From contig NZ_JALKCG010000006.1 of the NCBI RefSeq assembly GCF_023016525.1, positions 1 to 64,000 on the forward strand: a stretch of 64,000 bases of DNA, written 5' to 3'. This DNA comes from Ancylobacter koreensis. Its GTDB lineage: Bacteria > Pseudomonadota > Alphaproteobacteria > Rhizobiales > Xanthobacteraceae. The notes beneath the pieces were generated by a model. It was not told the DNA's origin. It ran no database searches and saw nothing but the letters and a program-made list of their open reading frames with translations. Shown piece after piece: positions 17,301-26,662 of this stretch (within the stretch, counting starts at the first letter, position 1; each line of letters begins with the position of its first letter). A program made the position numbers and the translations under genes.

Positions 17301-18836
17301 TCAGGGCCGTCCGCGCAGCAGCCCCCTTAGGTAACGCGGACCGATGAGGGCCATCACAAGGCCGACATAGACGGCCCCGCCCGCTGCAACGCACAAGGCG
17401 AGCAGGGCTTCGTCCGCTCCATGCGTCAGCCGCTCCGCATAGGGTCCCCCGAAGGTGGCTGCCGCCAGAAGGGTGGCCGCGAGCGCAAGGCCGATGACCC
17501 CGAGCTTCGGCAGCGCGCGCAGCAGCTGCGCGTCGCCGCATTCATAGCCGCGCCGGCGGGCGAGGATGGCGAGCACGATCACGGTGATCCAGGCGCCGAT
17601 GGAGGTGGCGAAGGCGAGCCCGACCTGTGCAAGGCTGCCCATCAGCGCGATCTTGATGGCGATGTTCACCACCGCCGCGCCCAGCGTCGCCAGTACCGGC
17701 GTGCGGGTGTCGCCGCGCGCGTAGAAGGGCGACATGAAGGCCCGCATCACCACGAAGGGCGCCAGCCCGATGCCGTAGGCGGCGAGCGTCGCCCCGGCGG
17801 CGGAAGCGGCCTCGCCGGTGAAGGCGCCGCGCAGGAACAGCCCGCGCATGATGATCTCGGGGATGGTCAGCGCGGCGGCGAGGAAGGGCAGCACCAGCAG
17901 CAGCGTCAGCTCGATGGCGCGGGACTGCGCATGGCGCGCGCCCTCGATATCCCCGGCGGAGATGCGCCGCGACATTTCCGGCAGCAGCACGATGCCGGCG
18001 GCGATGCCGACGACCCCGATGGGCAGCTGGTTGATGCGGTCGGCATAGAACAGCGCGGCGACGGCGCCCTGCGGAAGGAACGAGGCGATGATGGTGTCCG
18101 CGAAGATGGCAAGCTGGACGCCGGCCGAGCCGATGATCGCCGGGCCGAGCGCCACCAGGAAGGCGCGCATCTCCGGATCGAGCCGTGGCCGGCCGAAGCG
18201 CAGGCCGAGCCCGTGCCGCTCGGCGTCGACCACCAGCAGCCCGAGTTGAAGGAAGCCGGAGATCAGCACGCCCCACGCCGCCGCATGGCCGGCGGTCGGG
18301 AACAGGCCCGCGGCGCTCAGCGTACCGACCATCGCGACGTTGAGCAGGATGGAGGCCGCCGCCGCCGCCCAGAAGCGATCATTGGCATTCAGCACCCCGC
18401 CGACCAGCGTCACCACGGCGATCAGGCCGAGATAGGGGAAGGTGATGCGGGTGAAGTCGACGGTTAGGCCGAAGCGCTCGGGATCGTCCGACAGACCGGG
18501 CGCCAGCGTCGCCACCACCCAGTCGGTCGCCAGCAGCGCGAAGGCAAGAATGGCGAGCTGCACCAGCACCACGGCGGTGAGGATGCCGTCGGCGAAGCCG
18601 CGCGCCTTCGCGTCGCCCTCGACCGTCTTCACGCGGGCATAGGCGGGGATGAAGGCGGTGTTGAACGCCCCCTCGGCGAAGATGGAGCGGAAATGATTGG
18701 GCAGGCGGAAGGCGATGTAGAACGCGTCCGCCAGGGGGCCGGCGCCGAGCACGGCCGCCATGACGATGTCGCGCGCAAAGCCGGTCAGGCGCGAGAGCAG
18801 CGTCCAGCCGCCGACGGTGAAGATGGAGCGAATCAT
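17301..18836 (-). CDS. murJ: Lipid II flippase MurJ
   Basis: This is a 511-residue polytopic inner-membrane protein of the MOP superfamily that flips lipid II to the periplasm for peptidoglycan synthesis. The MurJ/MviN opening is clear (RLTGFARDIVMAAVLGAGPL, ADAFYIAFRLPNHFRSIFAE), as is the ending of TM helices 13-14. Arg and Glu of RLPNHFRSIFAEGAFNTAFIP lie in the conserved cavity motif. It is transcribed on its own, upstream of the efflux operon on the same strand. The start at 18836 (MIRSIFTVGGWTLLSRLTG) fits the family. Confidence 0.95.
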   Translation of the reverse strand: MIRSIFTVGGWTLLSRLTGFARDIVMAAVLGAGPLADAFYIAFRLPNHFRSIFAEGAFNTAFIPAYARVKTVEGDAKARGFADGILTAVVLVQLAILAFALLATDWVVATLAPGLSDDPERFGLTVDFTRITFPYLGLIAVVTLVGGVLNANDRFWAAAAASILLNVAMVGTLSAAGLFPTAGHAAAWGVLISGFLQLGLLVVDAERHGLGLRFGRPRLDPEMRAFLVALGPAIIGSAGVQLAIFADTIIASFLPQGAVAALFYADRINQLPIGVVGIAAGIVLLPEMSRRISAGDIEGARHAQSRAIELTLLLVLPFLAAALTIPEIIMRGLFLRGAFTGEAASAAGATLAAYGIGLAPFVVMRAFMSPFYARGDTRTPVLATLGAAVVNIAIKIALMGSLAQVGLAFATSIGAWITVIVLAILARRRGYECGDAQLLRALPKLGVIGLALAATLLAAATFGGPYAERLTHGADEALLALCVAAGGAVYVGLVMALIGPRYLRGLLRGRP

Positions 18837-18868
18837 GACAAATCCGGCGGCAACGAGCGGGGCGGAAG

Positions 18869-19462
18869 CTATCCGAGCCCGGCCTCTCCCGCCAGCGGAT
18901 CGGAAAAAGCGACGTCCTCGTAAAGCTCCGCCATGCCGAGCTCGACGCCGATCTCTGGCAGGCCAATCACGCCGTCGAGCCCGTCAAACTGCGCCAGCTC
19001 CCACAAATCGCCGGGCGCGCGCCACCACAGCAGCACGCGCGGCAGGTCGGGCTCGACGAGGAGGATATAGGCGAGCGAGGGCAGCGCCTTGTATTCCTCC
19101 AGCTTGCGCACGAGGTCGGTCTGGCGTGTCGAGGGCGAAAGAACCTCGATCGCGAGGCGGGGCGACGTGGCTTCGTAGGCGGTCCGGCTTCGATCGCCGC
19201 AGTCTACCGAAACGTCGGGACGGCGGATGTTGCCGCTCATTACCGGGATGGCGATATCGTCGGTCGACGGACGACAGGGCGAACCGCGCAGCTTCGTCCT
19301 GAGGCTTGTCAACGCATTGACGACGATCCCGTCATGCTGTTGGCTCGCGCCCGTCATCGCCTTGACGGGAACGCCGTCCACAAGCTCGTAGCGCACGCCT
19401 TCCTCGCCCGGCCAGCGATAGAACTCTTCCGGCGTCATGCGCTTGAGTGCGGGCGGTGCCAT
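18869..19462 (-). CDS. Uma2-family (DUF820) putative endonuclease
   Basis: This is a 197-residue protein with the PD-(D/E)XK restriction-like fold of the Uma2 family: RYELVDGVPV, RRPDVSVDC (the Asp), LAIEVLSPST (the Glu) and the conserved RKLEEYKAL helix. Uma2 proteins are abundant and mobile in many bacteria; their function is not established. It ends 32 bases upstream of the murJ start on the same strand. It opens just after a region of REP-like palindromes, consistent with a later insertion. Confidence 0.85.
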   Translation of the reverse strand: MAPPALKRMTPEEFYRWPGEEGVRYELVDGVPVKAMTGASQQHDGIVVNALTSLRTKLRGSPCRPSTDDIAIPVMSGNIRRPDVSVDCGDRSRTAYEATSPRLAIEVLSPSTRQTDLVRKLEEYKALPSLAYILLVEPDLPRVLLWWRAPGDLWELAQFDGLDGVIGLPEIGVELGMAELYEDVAFSDPLAGEAGLG

Positions 19463-19510
19463 CGGGTGGGCTCCTGCGAGACCCGACCATTGTACAAAAA
19501 TGCGCGCCGC

Positions 19511-19637
19511 ACGTCATGCCCGGGCATGACGTGGCTTTATCCCACCCGTCATCCCGGCCGAGCGCAGCGAAGCGCCGGGATCGTCATCCGCGAATGGCAT
19601 GCGATCCCGGATCGGCATGCAGCGGTCCGGGATGACG
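19511..19637. repeat. REP-like palindromes, family A
   Basis: A perfect 22-bp palindrome at 19511-19532 (ACGTCATGCCC and its complement) is followed by an element from 19548 beginning GTCATCCCGGCCGAGCG and ending GTCCGGGATGAC. The second element matches the one at 61.8 kb. It occupies the gap between the Uma2 gene and the aminotransferase operon. Confidence 0.75.
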
Positions 19638-19657
19638 ACTGCCCTTGAAGCGCGCCC

Positions 19658-20812
19658 TCAGCCGGCCAGCGCCCGCCTTACAGCCGCGATCACGCGGTCC
19701 TGCGCCGCCTCGTCGAGATAGGCGTGCATCGGCAGGCTGATCACCTCGCCGGCGAGTCGCTCGCAGACCGGCAGGCCGTTGCCGGCGGCAGGGTACTGCG
19801 CATAGGCCGGCTGACGGTGCATCGGGATGCGGTAATAGACCGCCGTCGGCACGCCTTCCTTCTGCAGCGCCGCCGCGAGCCCGTCGCGCACGCCGTGCGG
19901 CAGGCGGATCGTGTACTGCGCCCAGACCGAGGTCGCGCGCGGATCGACCGCCGGCACCACGGCGACGTCGGCCAGCGCCGCGTTGTAGCGGTCGGCGACG
20001 CGCTGGCGGGCGGCGATCTCGTCCTCGAAGATGGTCAGCTTTTCCAGGAGAATCGCGGCCTGGATGGTGTCGAGGCGCCCGGTCATGCCGATGCGCACGT
20101 TCTCGTATTTATCGACGCCCTGGCCATGCTCGCGCAGGCTCTTCAGCACCGTCACGAGCTCGTCGTCATCGGTGAACACCGCGCCGCCGTCGCCGAAGCA
20201 GCCGAGCGGCTTGGCGGGGAAGAAGCTGGTTGCCGAGGCATCGCCGAAGGAGCCCGTGCGCCTGCCGTTCCACGTCGCGCCGAAGCCCTGCGCGGTGTCG
20301 CACAGGATCTTCAGCCCGTGTGCACGGGCGATGGGCTCGATGGCGTCCATGTCGGCGGGCTGGCCGAACAGGTCGACCGGGATGACGACCTTCGGGTTGA
20401 GCCCCTTGGCCACCGCGACCTTGATCGCGGCTTCGAGGCTCGCCGGGTCCATGTTGAACGTGTCGTCGAGCACGTCGACGAAGACCGGCGTGGCGCCGAC
20501 CCACGGTACCACCTCGGCGGTGGCGCAGAAGGTGAAGGCCGGGCAGAACACCGCGTCGCCCGGCTTCACGCCCCAGGCCATGAGCAGCAGCGCCAGCGCA
20601 TCCGTGCCGCTGGAACAGGCGATGGCATGCTTCGCGCCGGCGAAGGCGGCCAGCTTCTGCTCCAGCTCGGTCACTTCCGGGCCGTTGACGAAGCGGCAAT
20701 GGTCGAGCACCCGCGCCACCGCCTCGTCGATGCGCGTGCCGAGCCGGGCCCGCTGGGAGGCGACGTCGATAAAGGGGATCGGCGCCAGTTCGGTCTTCAC
20801 ATGCGAGTTCAT
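19658..20812 (-). CDS. DegT/DnrJ/EryC1/StrS-family sugar aminotransferase
   Basis: This is a 384-residue PLP-dependent aminotransferase of nucleotide-sugar pathways. It shows the substrate loop (VNGPEVTELEQKLAAFAGA), SSGTDALALLLMAWG, and the PLP lysine in SFFPAKPLGCFGDGG. The sequence resembles WbpE/WlbC, which make UDP-2-acetamido-3-amino-glucuronate. The dehydrogenase gene starts the same operon 10 bases upstream. Together they suggest a 3-amino sugar for lipopolysaccharide or another surface glycan; other enzymes of the path are not in the window. The exact substrate is inferred. Confidence 0.9.
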   Translation of the reverse strand: MNSHVKTELAPIPFIDVASQRARLGTRIDEAVARVLDHCRFVNGPEVTELEQKLAAFAGAKHAIACSSGTDALALLLMAWGVKPGDAVFCPAFTFCATAEVVPWVGATPVFVDVLDDTFNMDPASLEAAIKVAVAKGLNPKVVIPVDLFGQPADMDAIEPIARAHGLKILCDTAQGFGATWNGRRTGSFGDASATSFFPAKPLGCFGDGGAVFTDDDELVTVLKSLREHGQGVDKYENVRIGMTGRLDTIQAAILLEKLTIFEDEIAARQRVADRYNAALADVAVVPAVDPRATSVWAQYTIRLPHGVRDGLAAALQKEGVPTAVYYRIPMHRQPAYAQYPAAGNGLPVCERLAGEVISLPMHAYLDEAAQDRVIAAVRRALAG

Positions 20813-20822
20813 CGGGTTCCTC

Positions 20823-21824
20823 TCAGCCGGCGGCGCGCAGCGGCACCGGGTCGGCGGACGATTCGGGGGTCGCCAGGCAACGCATGGCGGTGGCGATGGC
20901 GGCGACGCCGTCCTCGCCCGTCACGGCGGGCGCGCGCTCGCCGCGCACCGCTTCGAGGAAGCGCGTGAGTTCGAGGCGCAGCGGCTCGGCATAGGCGACC
21001 GGCAGATGCCGCATCGAGTAGCTGCCGTCCGGCTTGTAGTCGAAATACTCCGTGACCTGCCGGGTCAGCAGGTCGCCGATGACGTATTTCTGGCGCGTGG
21101 CGACATGCACCGTGCGCGCCTTGAAGGGCGTCAGCCAGTTGGTGTTGATGTGGGCCAGCACGCCATTGGCGGTACGGAACTGCAGCAGCGCGATGTCCTC
21201 GCGCTCGGCGACGGCGGCCTTCACCTGCGGCTGCACCTCGGTGATGTGCGAGCCGGTGAAATGGCAGATCAGGTCGATGTCGTGCACGGCGAGGTCGATC
21301 ACCACGCCGACATTCGACATGCGGGGCGGGAACGGGCCGACGCGGGTAATGCCGATGGAGAGGATCTCTTGGTCGCGAATGGCGTTCTTCACCGCCTCCA
21401 CCGCCGGATTGAAGCGCTCGACATGGCCGACCATCAGCGCCACGCCCTTCGCGCGGGCGGCGGCGACGATGGCCTCGCCCTCGGCGACGGTCGGGGCGAT
21501 GGGCTTCTCCACCAGCACGTGGCGGCCGGCGGCGATGGCGGCCAGCGTGACGTCGTGGTGGAGATGGGTCGGGGCAGCGATCACCAACGCCTCGGCGCCG
21601 GCGGCGACCAGATCGTCGAGGCTGGCGAAACCCGCGCAGCCGAGCATGGCGGCGACCTTCTCCCGCTGCGCCTGATCGGGATCGGCAATGCCGACCAGCT
21701 CGGCATCGGGCAGGCCGCCCAGCACGCGGGCATGGTTGTAACCCATGATGCCGACGCCGACGACGCCGACGCGAACGGGCTTGACTGCCCCGCTCGGGCC
21801 CTGAACCATTCGATCATTCCTCAC
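20823..21824 (-). CDS. Gfo/Idh/MocA-family oxidoreductase (WbpB/WlbA-like)
   Basis: This is a 333-residue NAD(P)-dependent sugar dehydrogenase. The Rossmann motif is VGVVGVGIMGYNHARVL near residue 18, and the conserved lysine motif is VLVEKPIAPT. With the adjacent aminotransferase it matches the WbpB-WbpE pair that oxidises C3 of UDP-GlcNAcA before transamination. It is first in the two-gene operon. Met6 is an alternative start close to the Rossmann strand. The substrate assignment rests on this pairing. Confidence 0.9.
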   Translation of the reverse strand: MRNDRMVQGPSGAVKPVRVGVVGVGIMGYNHARVLGGLPDAELVGIADPDQAQREKVAAMLGCAGFASLDDLVAAGAEALVIAAPTHLHHDVTLAAIAAGRHVLVEKPIAPTVAEGEAIVAAARAKGVALMVGHVERFNPAVEAVKNAIRDQEILSIGITRVGPFPPRMSNVGVVIDLAVHDIDLICHFTGSHITEVQPQVKAAVAEREDIALLQFRTANGVLAHINTNWLTPFKARTVHVATRQKYVIGDLLTRQVTEYFDYKPDGSYSMRHLPVAYAEPLRLELTRFLEAVRGERAPAVTGEDGVAAIATAMRCLATPESSADPVPLRAAG

Positions 21825-21937
21825 GTAATAAAGCCGACCGGCGGTCTAACATGCACCCGCAGGCGTGGCGAGACGGCGGGATTCGCAAAGCCGGCGCAAA
21901 GGCTTCACTAATTGCTTCAACGTGTTACCGCCCCCGC

Positions 21938-23245
21938 TCACTGGGTGGCGGCGTCCGGCTCGGCTTCCGTATCGGCACGCGCGGAGGTGCCGGCGTTGAC
22001 GAAGCTCTTGTAGATGAAGCCGCGCTTGCCCTCGGAGATGACCTCGCACCAGCCGTGGCAGGCCACGAGCTCCACCTTCTGGCCGGCCGAGAGGTTGCCG
22101 ATGGGGGCGGCGCCCTTGCGCGGCGCGCCGCGCATCGTCACCGAGGAGCGGATGGTGGCGGTGCCGACCGGATCGCCGCCGAAGCCGGCCTGCGATTCCG
22201 CATCGTCCGACACCGGCTCGGCGTCGGCGGCGCGGGCGGGGGTGGCTTCCGCGCTGGCCACGACCGCCGGGCGGGCGGGCGGCAGCGGCGCTTCCTTCGG
22301 CATCGCCACCGGCTTGGGCGCGGCGGCCTGAGGCGGCGATTCCGGCGGTGCCGCAGCGGGCGCCGTATCGGCGGCAGCGGCGTCCGAGCGCGCAGCGGTG
22401 GCCGGCGCGGCGAAGGCCGTCACCGCGACGGGCGTGCTGGCATCGAAGGGCGAGGCGGTATCACGCAACACCGGCGGCAGCGTGTCGGCCAGCGAGCCGG
22501 TGACCGGGGCCGCGCTATGGGTCGGCGCGGCCTGCTGGAGCTGGGCGGTCTGCACGGGCGTGGGGCGGGCGGGAGCGGCCGGGGCCGCCGCTGCGACGGG
22601 CATCGGCGCGGAGGGCGCCACGCTTGCGACCGCGGCGTTGCCGATCACCTCGTCGGCGACCTTGGCCTCCTCGCGGGCGGCGAGCGACTGCAGCATCACC
22701 GCGCCGCCGCCGACGACCGCGATGAACACCGCGAGCGCGCCGAGCCGCTGCCAGGTGATGACGTCCTTGGAGGAGCCGCGCTTGCGGCGCACCTCCGCCT
22801 CGCGGGCCGAGGTGCCGAAGCCGCGCCGGCGCGGCTCGCTGCGCGCAGCGTCCTTGGCGGAACCGCCGGCAGAGCCTTTCACGGAACCCTCGGTGCCCGT
22901 CTGTCGGGCGGAGGTGGGGGAAACCGGACGGCGGGCCAGCAGGTCGCTCACCTCGCCGAGCGCAGCGATGCGCTCGCGCACCTCGCCATAGGGTCGCGGC
23001 GTCCCGGCAGGCGCCGCGCCACCGGGCGTCATGCCGGGCGGCGTCGCGCCGGGTGCCGCGGTGGCATCGTCGGAGGCGCGCGGCGGGTTCGCAGCGGGCT
23101 GCGTCATGACGGCCGCAAGCGGCCGCTCGACCGCGCCCGGCTGGCCCGACTTCTCCTGCTCAAGGGAACTGAGGATGGCCCGAAAATCTGTGACCAGCGA
23201 CGAGGAGAGCCCGGGACCGCGCGGCTCTTGCGATGACGTGGGCAT
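21938..23245 (-). CDS. Membrane-anchored protein with C-terminal bacterial SH3 domain
   Basis: This is a 435-residue hypothetical protein. A charged, Pro/Ala-rich cytoplasmic part (residues 1-165) is followed by a single membrane helix (WQRLGALAVFIAVVGGGAVM, about 167-186). A long Ala/Pro-rich periplasmic linker leads to an SH3b domain near residues 355-420 (TIRSSVTMRGAPRKGAAPIG, CHGWCEVISEGKRGFIYKSF). SH3b domains often bind peptidoglycan or peptides. The topology resembles a type II anchored cell-wall sensor. It is transcribed alone; the precise role is unknown. Confidence 0.8.
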   Translation of the reverse strand: MPTSSQEPRGPGLSSSLVTDFRAILSSLEQEKSGQPGAVERPLAAVMTQPAANPPRASDDATAAPGATPPGMTPGGAAPAGTPRPYGEVRERIAALGEVSDLLARRPVSPTSARQTGTEGSVKGSAGGSAKDAARSEPRRRGFGTSAREAEVRRKRGSSKDVITWQRLGALAVFIAVVGGGAVMLQSLAAREEAKVADEVIGNAAVASVAPSAPMPVAAAAPAAPARPTPVQTAQLQQAAPTHSAAPVTGSLADTLPPVLRDTASPFDASTPVAVTAFAAPATAARSDAAAADTAPAAAPPESPPQAAAPKPVAMPKEAPLPPARPAVVASAEATPARAADAEPVSDDAESQAGFGGDPVGTATIRSSVTMRGAPRKGAAPIGNLSAGQKVELVACHGWCEVISEGKRGFIYKSFVNAGTSARADTEAEPDAATQ

Positions 23246-23637
23246 GGCGCTGGGAACTCTACGCTACACGACGGGAAGCAGGGACCGGCAGGAAAACCAC
23301 CGGGGAGGCGTCGGCATCGGCTCGGCACTCGGATCGGGACGGGCACCGGCGCGCGCCGGGCTCCTTCATCGTCGGGTCGGTGGCGCGGTGCTGACCACTT
23401 CGCATGCGTTGCTTCCAGTCCGTTCAGGCTGTCTCCCCGGAAGGAGGCCGCCGCGTTCGTAACCCGTCTCGGATGCGACGAGCCGCACATTACCGGCAAA
23501 TTGGTACTTGATGCAAGAATGTCACATGCCGGAAATTTCCTTATGAACAAGGAATGCGGCAACTCTGGGCCGGAAGGCTCCTTCGTGCAGTATGTTTATT
23601 GGAATACCTTCAAAGGGTTGCCCGTTACGGCCACGCC
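23246..23637. other. Intergenic gap upstream of the SH3 protein
   Basis: This 392-base gap has an AT-richer centre (about 23460-23640). A GGAAATTTCC palindrome lies at 23531-23540. On the minus strand a TTGCAT and a TAATGT 18 bases apart could form a promoter for the SH3 gene. No gene or clear terminator was seen. Confidence 0.4.
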
Positions 23638-24930
23638 CTACACCAGCACCGTGCGTGCCGGTTGATCCACCGAATCGAAGATGCGCCGGTAGCGAGCGAT
23701 CTCCTCCGCCGGACCCATCGCCTTGGTGGGGTTGTCGGAGAGCTTCACGGTGGGGCGCCCGTCGGCCGAAATGACCTTGCAGACGATGGAGATCGGGTCG
23801 AACCGGCCGTCCGGCGCGAAGCCTCGGAAGTCGTTGGTCAGCAGCGTACCCCAGCCGAAGCCCATTCGCACCCGGCCCTGGAAATGGCGATAGATGCGTT
23901 CGATGTCGTCGACGTCGAGCGCGTCCGAGAAGATGGCGAGCTTCTGCGTCGGGTCCTGCCCCCGCGCGCGCCACCAGGCGATGGCCTCCTCGCCGCCCTC
24001 GACGGGCTCCTTGCTGTCGATGCGCATGCCGGTCCAGTTCGCCACCCAGTCCGGCGCGTGGGCGAGGAAGTTCGCGGTGCCGAAGGTGTCCGGCAGGATG
24101 ACGAGGAGGTTGCCTTCATAGTCCTTCTGCCAGTCGGCCAGCACGTCGTAGGGCGCGCGGGCGAGCGCGGCGTCGCTATCGGCCAGCGCGGCATAGACCA
24201 TGGGCAGCTCATGCGCGTTTGTGCCGGTGGCCTCCACCTCGCGGCGCAGCGCGATGAGGCAGTTCGACGTGCCGAGGAATCGCTCGCCGAGCCCTTCCAT
24301 CACCGCCTGCACGCACCAGTCCTGCCAGAGGAAGCCATGCCGGCGCCGCGTGCCGAAATCGGCGACGCTGGCGCCGCCCAGCGCCTTGATGCGCTCCACC
24401 TTCTCCCACACCCGCGTCATGGCGCGGGCGTACAGCACCTGCAGTTCGAAACGCCCCATGGACCGCAGCACGGCGCGCGAGCGCAGCTCGTTGATGATGG
24501 CAAGCGCGGGAATCTCCCACATGGTGGTCTCGATCCACGGCCCCTCGAAGGTCAGCTCATACTGGCCATCGCGCTTTTCGAGGTGATAGGCGGGGAAGCG
24601 GAAACCCTCGAACCAGGCGATGAAGTCGGGCGAGAACATCTGCCGCTTGCCGTAGAACATGTTGCCGCGCAGCCAGGTGCTCTCCCCGCGCGTCAGGCTG
24701 AGCGAGCGCACATGGTCGAGCTGCTCGCGCAGTTCGCCCTCGTCTACGAAATCGGCGATCCGCACGCTTTTCGTGCGGTTGATGATGCCGAAGGTCACGC
24801 GTGTCTGGAAATGCCGGCGGTAGATCGTCTGCGCCATCAGGAGCTTGTAGAAATCCGTGTCCAGCACGGACCGCACGATGGGGTCGATCTTCCAGGTGTG
24901 GTTGTAGACGCGCGTCGCGATGTCGATCAT
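23638..24930 (-). CDS. pncB: Nicotinate phosphoribosyltransferase
   Basis: This is a 430-residue enzyme that converts nicotinate, PRPP and ATP to nicotinate mononucleotide in NAD salvage. It shows the N-terminal family block ([20 protein letters not shown]), the catalytic histidine segment ([16 protein letters not shown]) and a downstream [18 protein letters not shown]. The length matches E. coli-type PncB (about 400). It lies 70 bases downstream of a small membrane protein and the DapA-like gene on the same strand, but the gap allows its own promoter. Confidence 0.95.
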   Translation of the reverse strand: MIDIATRVYNHTWKIDPIVRSVLDTDFYKLLMAQTIYRRHFQTRVTFGIINRTKSVRIADFVDEGELREQLDHVRSLSLTRGESTWLRGNMFYGKRQMFSPDFIAWFEGFRFPAYHLEKRDGQYELTFEGPWIETTMWEIPALAIINELRSRAVLRSMGRFELQVLYARAMTRVWEKVERIKALGGASVADFGTRRRHGFLWQDWCVQAVMEGLGERFLGTSNCLIALRREVEATGTNAHELPMVYAALADSDAALARAPYDVLADWQKDYEGNLLVILPDTFGTANFLAHAPDWVANWTGMRIDSKEPVEGGEEAIAWWRARGQDPTQKLAIFSDALDVDDIERIYRHFQGRVRMGFGWGTLLTNDFRGFAPDGRFDPISIVCKVISADGRPTVKLSDNPTKAMGPAEEIARYRRIFDSVDQPARTVLV

Positions 24931-25000
24931 GCGGAAGGCCCCGTTTGCCGGCCTCCCCTTCTAGAGCATGCGCCGCGAAATTGCAGGCCGTGCGAACGCC

Positions 25001-25144
25001 CTAGCTGCGCCCGAGCCAGGAGAGCAGCATGGCGAGGGCAAAGACCAGCGAGAGGGTGAGCGCGAGGCGCGCGATCACGGCGCGCCCTAACGTGTAGGGC
25101 GAACTCGGGCGGCGCATGAGACGTATCCAGACCAGAGCTTTCAT
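25001..25144 (-). CDS. Small single-pass membrane protein, 47 residues
   Basis: This short frame starts MKALVWIRLMRRPSSPYTLG and continues with a basic stretch and one strongly hydrophobic helix (LALTLSLVFALAMLLSWLG) before a TAG stop. It lies 15 bases after the DapA-like gene and before pncB, all on one strand. No strong ribosome site is seen; an internal Met10 is an alternative start. The positive-inside basic residues and the helix make it a credible inner-membrane microprotein, but no family was recognised. Confidence 0.5.
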   Translation of the reverse strand: MKALVWIRLMRRPSSPYTLGRAVIARLALTLSLVFALAMLLSWLGRS

Positions 25145-25159
25145 GGGATCGGGCTTTCG

Positions 25160-26056
25160 TCAGGCGAAAGCCGGCGCGGCGGGCGCGATCGCATCGCAGA
25201 GGCCGGCCACCGCCACGCGGAGCCGCGCGCGGCCCGCCTCGCAGGGCGGAACCAGCGGCAGGCGCGGACGCGGATCGAGTTCCGGGCAAATGAGCGAGAG
25301 CGCGTATTTCACCGCCGCCGGCTCGGGCTCGGCGTCGAGCGCGCGATAGAGCCGACGCAGGCGTGTGGCGGGCGAGCCTTCACCTCCGATGCCGAGGCGG
25401 ATGCCATCCTCCCAGGCCGCGCGGCACAGGGCGGGCGCGAGATTGGCGGCGAGCGACAGGCAGCCGTATACGCCCGGCCCCGGCAGCATGGCGTCCTCGC
25501 GCGGCGCAAGCCGCGCCAGCCGTCCGCCGCAGGCTTCCGCATTGTCGCTCGCCTGCCCCGCGTCGGGCGTCCCGTCGAGGAAGCCGACCACGGCCGCGAG
25601 CCCGGCTAGCCGCTCGATGGTCGAGGGCGCGATGATGATGTTCGTGCGCGAAGGCGCGTTCTCGACGATCAGCGGCAGGTCGACGGAGCGCGCCACCGCC
25701 TCGACATGGCGGAAGATGCCCTCCTGCGAGGGCTTGTTGTAATAGGGCGCGACAAGGATGGCGGCCGAGGCGCCGGCGGCGCGCGCCGCGCGCGTCAGCT
25801 CGACGGTCGCGGCTGTGCAGTTGGTGCCGGTCGCCGCCAGCACGGGTACGCGCCGGGCAGACCCCTCCACGGCGATGCGGCAGAGGCGATAGCGCTCGGC
25901 CGGGGACAGAGTGGGGCCCTCGCCGGCGACGGTGCCGGTCGCCAGCCCGTTGACCCCCTCGGCAAGCTGCCAGTCGATGAGCGCGGCGAAGGCGCGTTCA
26001 TCGATCTCGGCGCCGTCGAAGGGCGTCAGAAGCGTCGTGAGAATTCCGCTGAACAT
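25160..26056 (-). CDS. DapA-family (class I aldolase fold) protein lacking the Schiff-base lysine
   Basis: This 298-residue protein has the dihydrodipicolinate synthase/N-acetylneuraminate lyase fold. The N-terminus (FSGILTTLLTPFDG), the Tyr motif (APYYNKPSQEGIF) and the PSRT arginine motif are kept. The catalytic lysine that sits in GIK(D/E)A(T/S)G is replaced: the aligned segment reads VVGFLDGTPD, a leucine. The GTTGE loop is altered (GTVAGEG). Canonical lysine-biosynthesis activity is therefore unlikely; it may be a diverged lyase or a pseudoenzyme. The ATG at 26056 has a perfect AGGAGG site. It lies 67 bases downstream of a small gene on the same strand. Confidence 0.85.
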   Translation of the reverse strand: MFSGILTTLLTPFDGAEIDERAFAALIDWQLAEGVNGLATGTVAGEGPTLSPAERYRLCRIAVEGSARRVPVLAATGTNCTAATVELTRAARAAGASAAILVAPYYNKPSQEGIFRHVEAVARSVDLPLIVENAPSRTNIIIAPSTIERLAGLAAVVGFLDGTPDAGQASDNAEACGGRLARLAPREDAMLPGPGVYGCLSLAANLAPALCRAAWEDGIRLGIGGEGSPATRLRRLYRALDAEPEPAAVKYALSLICPELDPRPRLPLVPPCEAGRARLRVAVAGLCDAIAPAAPAFA

Positions 26057-26123
26057 GGGTTTCCTCCTGCGTCGGCGGCAGCTGCCCGCCGGGCGGCGGG
26101 ACGCGCCCGGCGGGGCGTCCGAC

Positions 26124-26426
26124 TCAGAGTCGGAAGGCGATGGTCCGGCGCGTGAGCCGGACGGTCCCGGGACGGCGACCGGTTTCGTCCCTCGCATAGC
26201 GCAGGGCGGCTTCACGGGTGGCGAATATCCCGCCGGCCAGGCCGTGGCGCTCGACCGCGAGCCAGTGTCCCTGCCGGTCCTGGCCGACAAGGAAATGCAG
26301 ATGGCGGGCGGCGACGGCGATCTTCTCCACCGCCATCCGGACGATGCGCACGGGGCCGCGCGACGAGGCAGGAAGGCGGGTTTGCGGGTTCAACAGGCGC
26401 TTTTCGAGAGTGCGCATGGATTCCAT
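26124..26426 (-). CDS. Small conserved-type hypothetical protein
   Basis: This is a 100-residue basic protein. Its centre (FLVGQDRQGHWLAVERHGL, then GGIFATREAALRYARDE) resembles a small alphaproteobacterial family that I recall as hypothetical proteins with a WxVxDxxGxxGGxF-like core. The frame is open to 26573, but the family-like part fits starts at Met 26426 or Met 26417. It lies 67 bases upstream of the DapA-like gene and is divergent from the ene-reductase gene. No function is assigned. Confidence 0.6.
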   Translation of the reverse strand: MESMRTLEKRLLNPQTRLPASSRGPVRIVRMAVEKIAVAARHLHFLVGQDRQGHWLAVERHGLAGGIFATREAALRYARDETGRRPGTVRLTRRTIAFRL

Positions 26427-26662
26427 CGACAATGAACGGCGCGATGCGTGCGCCGCGCGATGGAAGCTAGACACGGCCGGATTGGATTTCGATGTGAGTT
26501 GGGGCGCCCGAACGTAAAGCCCGCATAAACCGCCAGACCGACCGATCCCATGCCGATGTTGCAACGCCGCCACGCCGCAGCGGCATCTCTTGGAACTCGG
26601 CAGCGAATGCTTAAGTGATCGCCGAAAGCCACAACGCTCCTCGTTTCAGGACAGGACATTCC

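Noticed and set aside
18869..19462. Uma2 gene as evidence of a mobile island
   Set aside because: It has no transposase, integrase, tRNA or attachment repeats beside it and base composition is like its neighbours; nearby palindromes are REP-like only.
23104..23562. 152-residue minus-strand frame reaching beyond the SH3 gene start
   Set aside because: It overlaps the SH3 gene in another frame and has low-complexity Pro/Arg/Ser composition without motifs.
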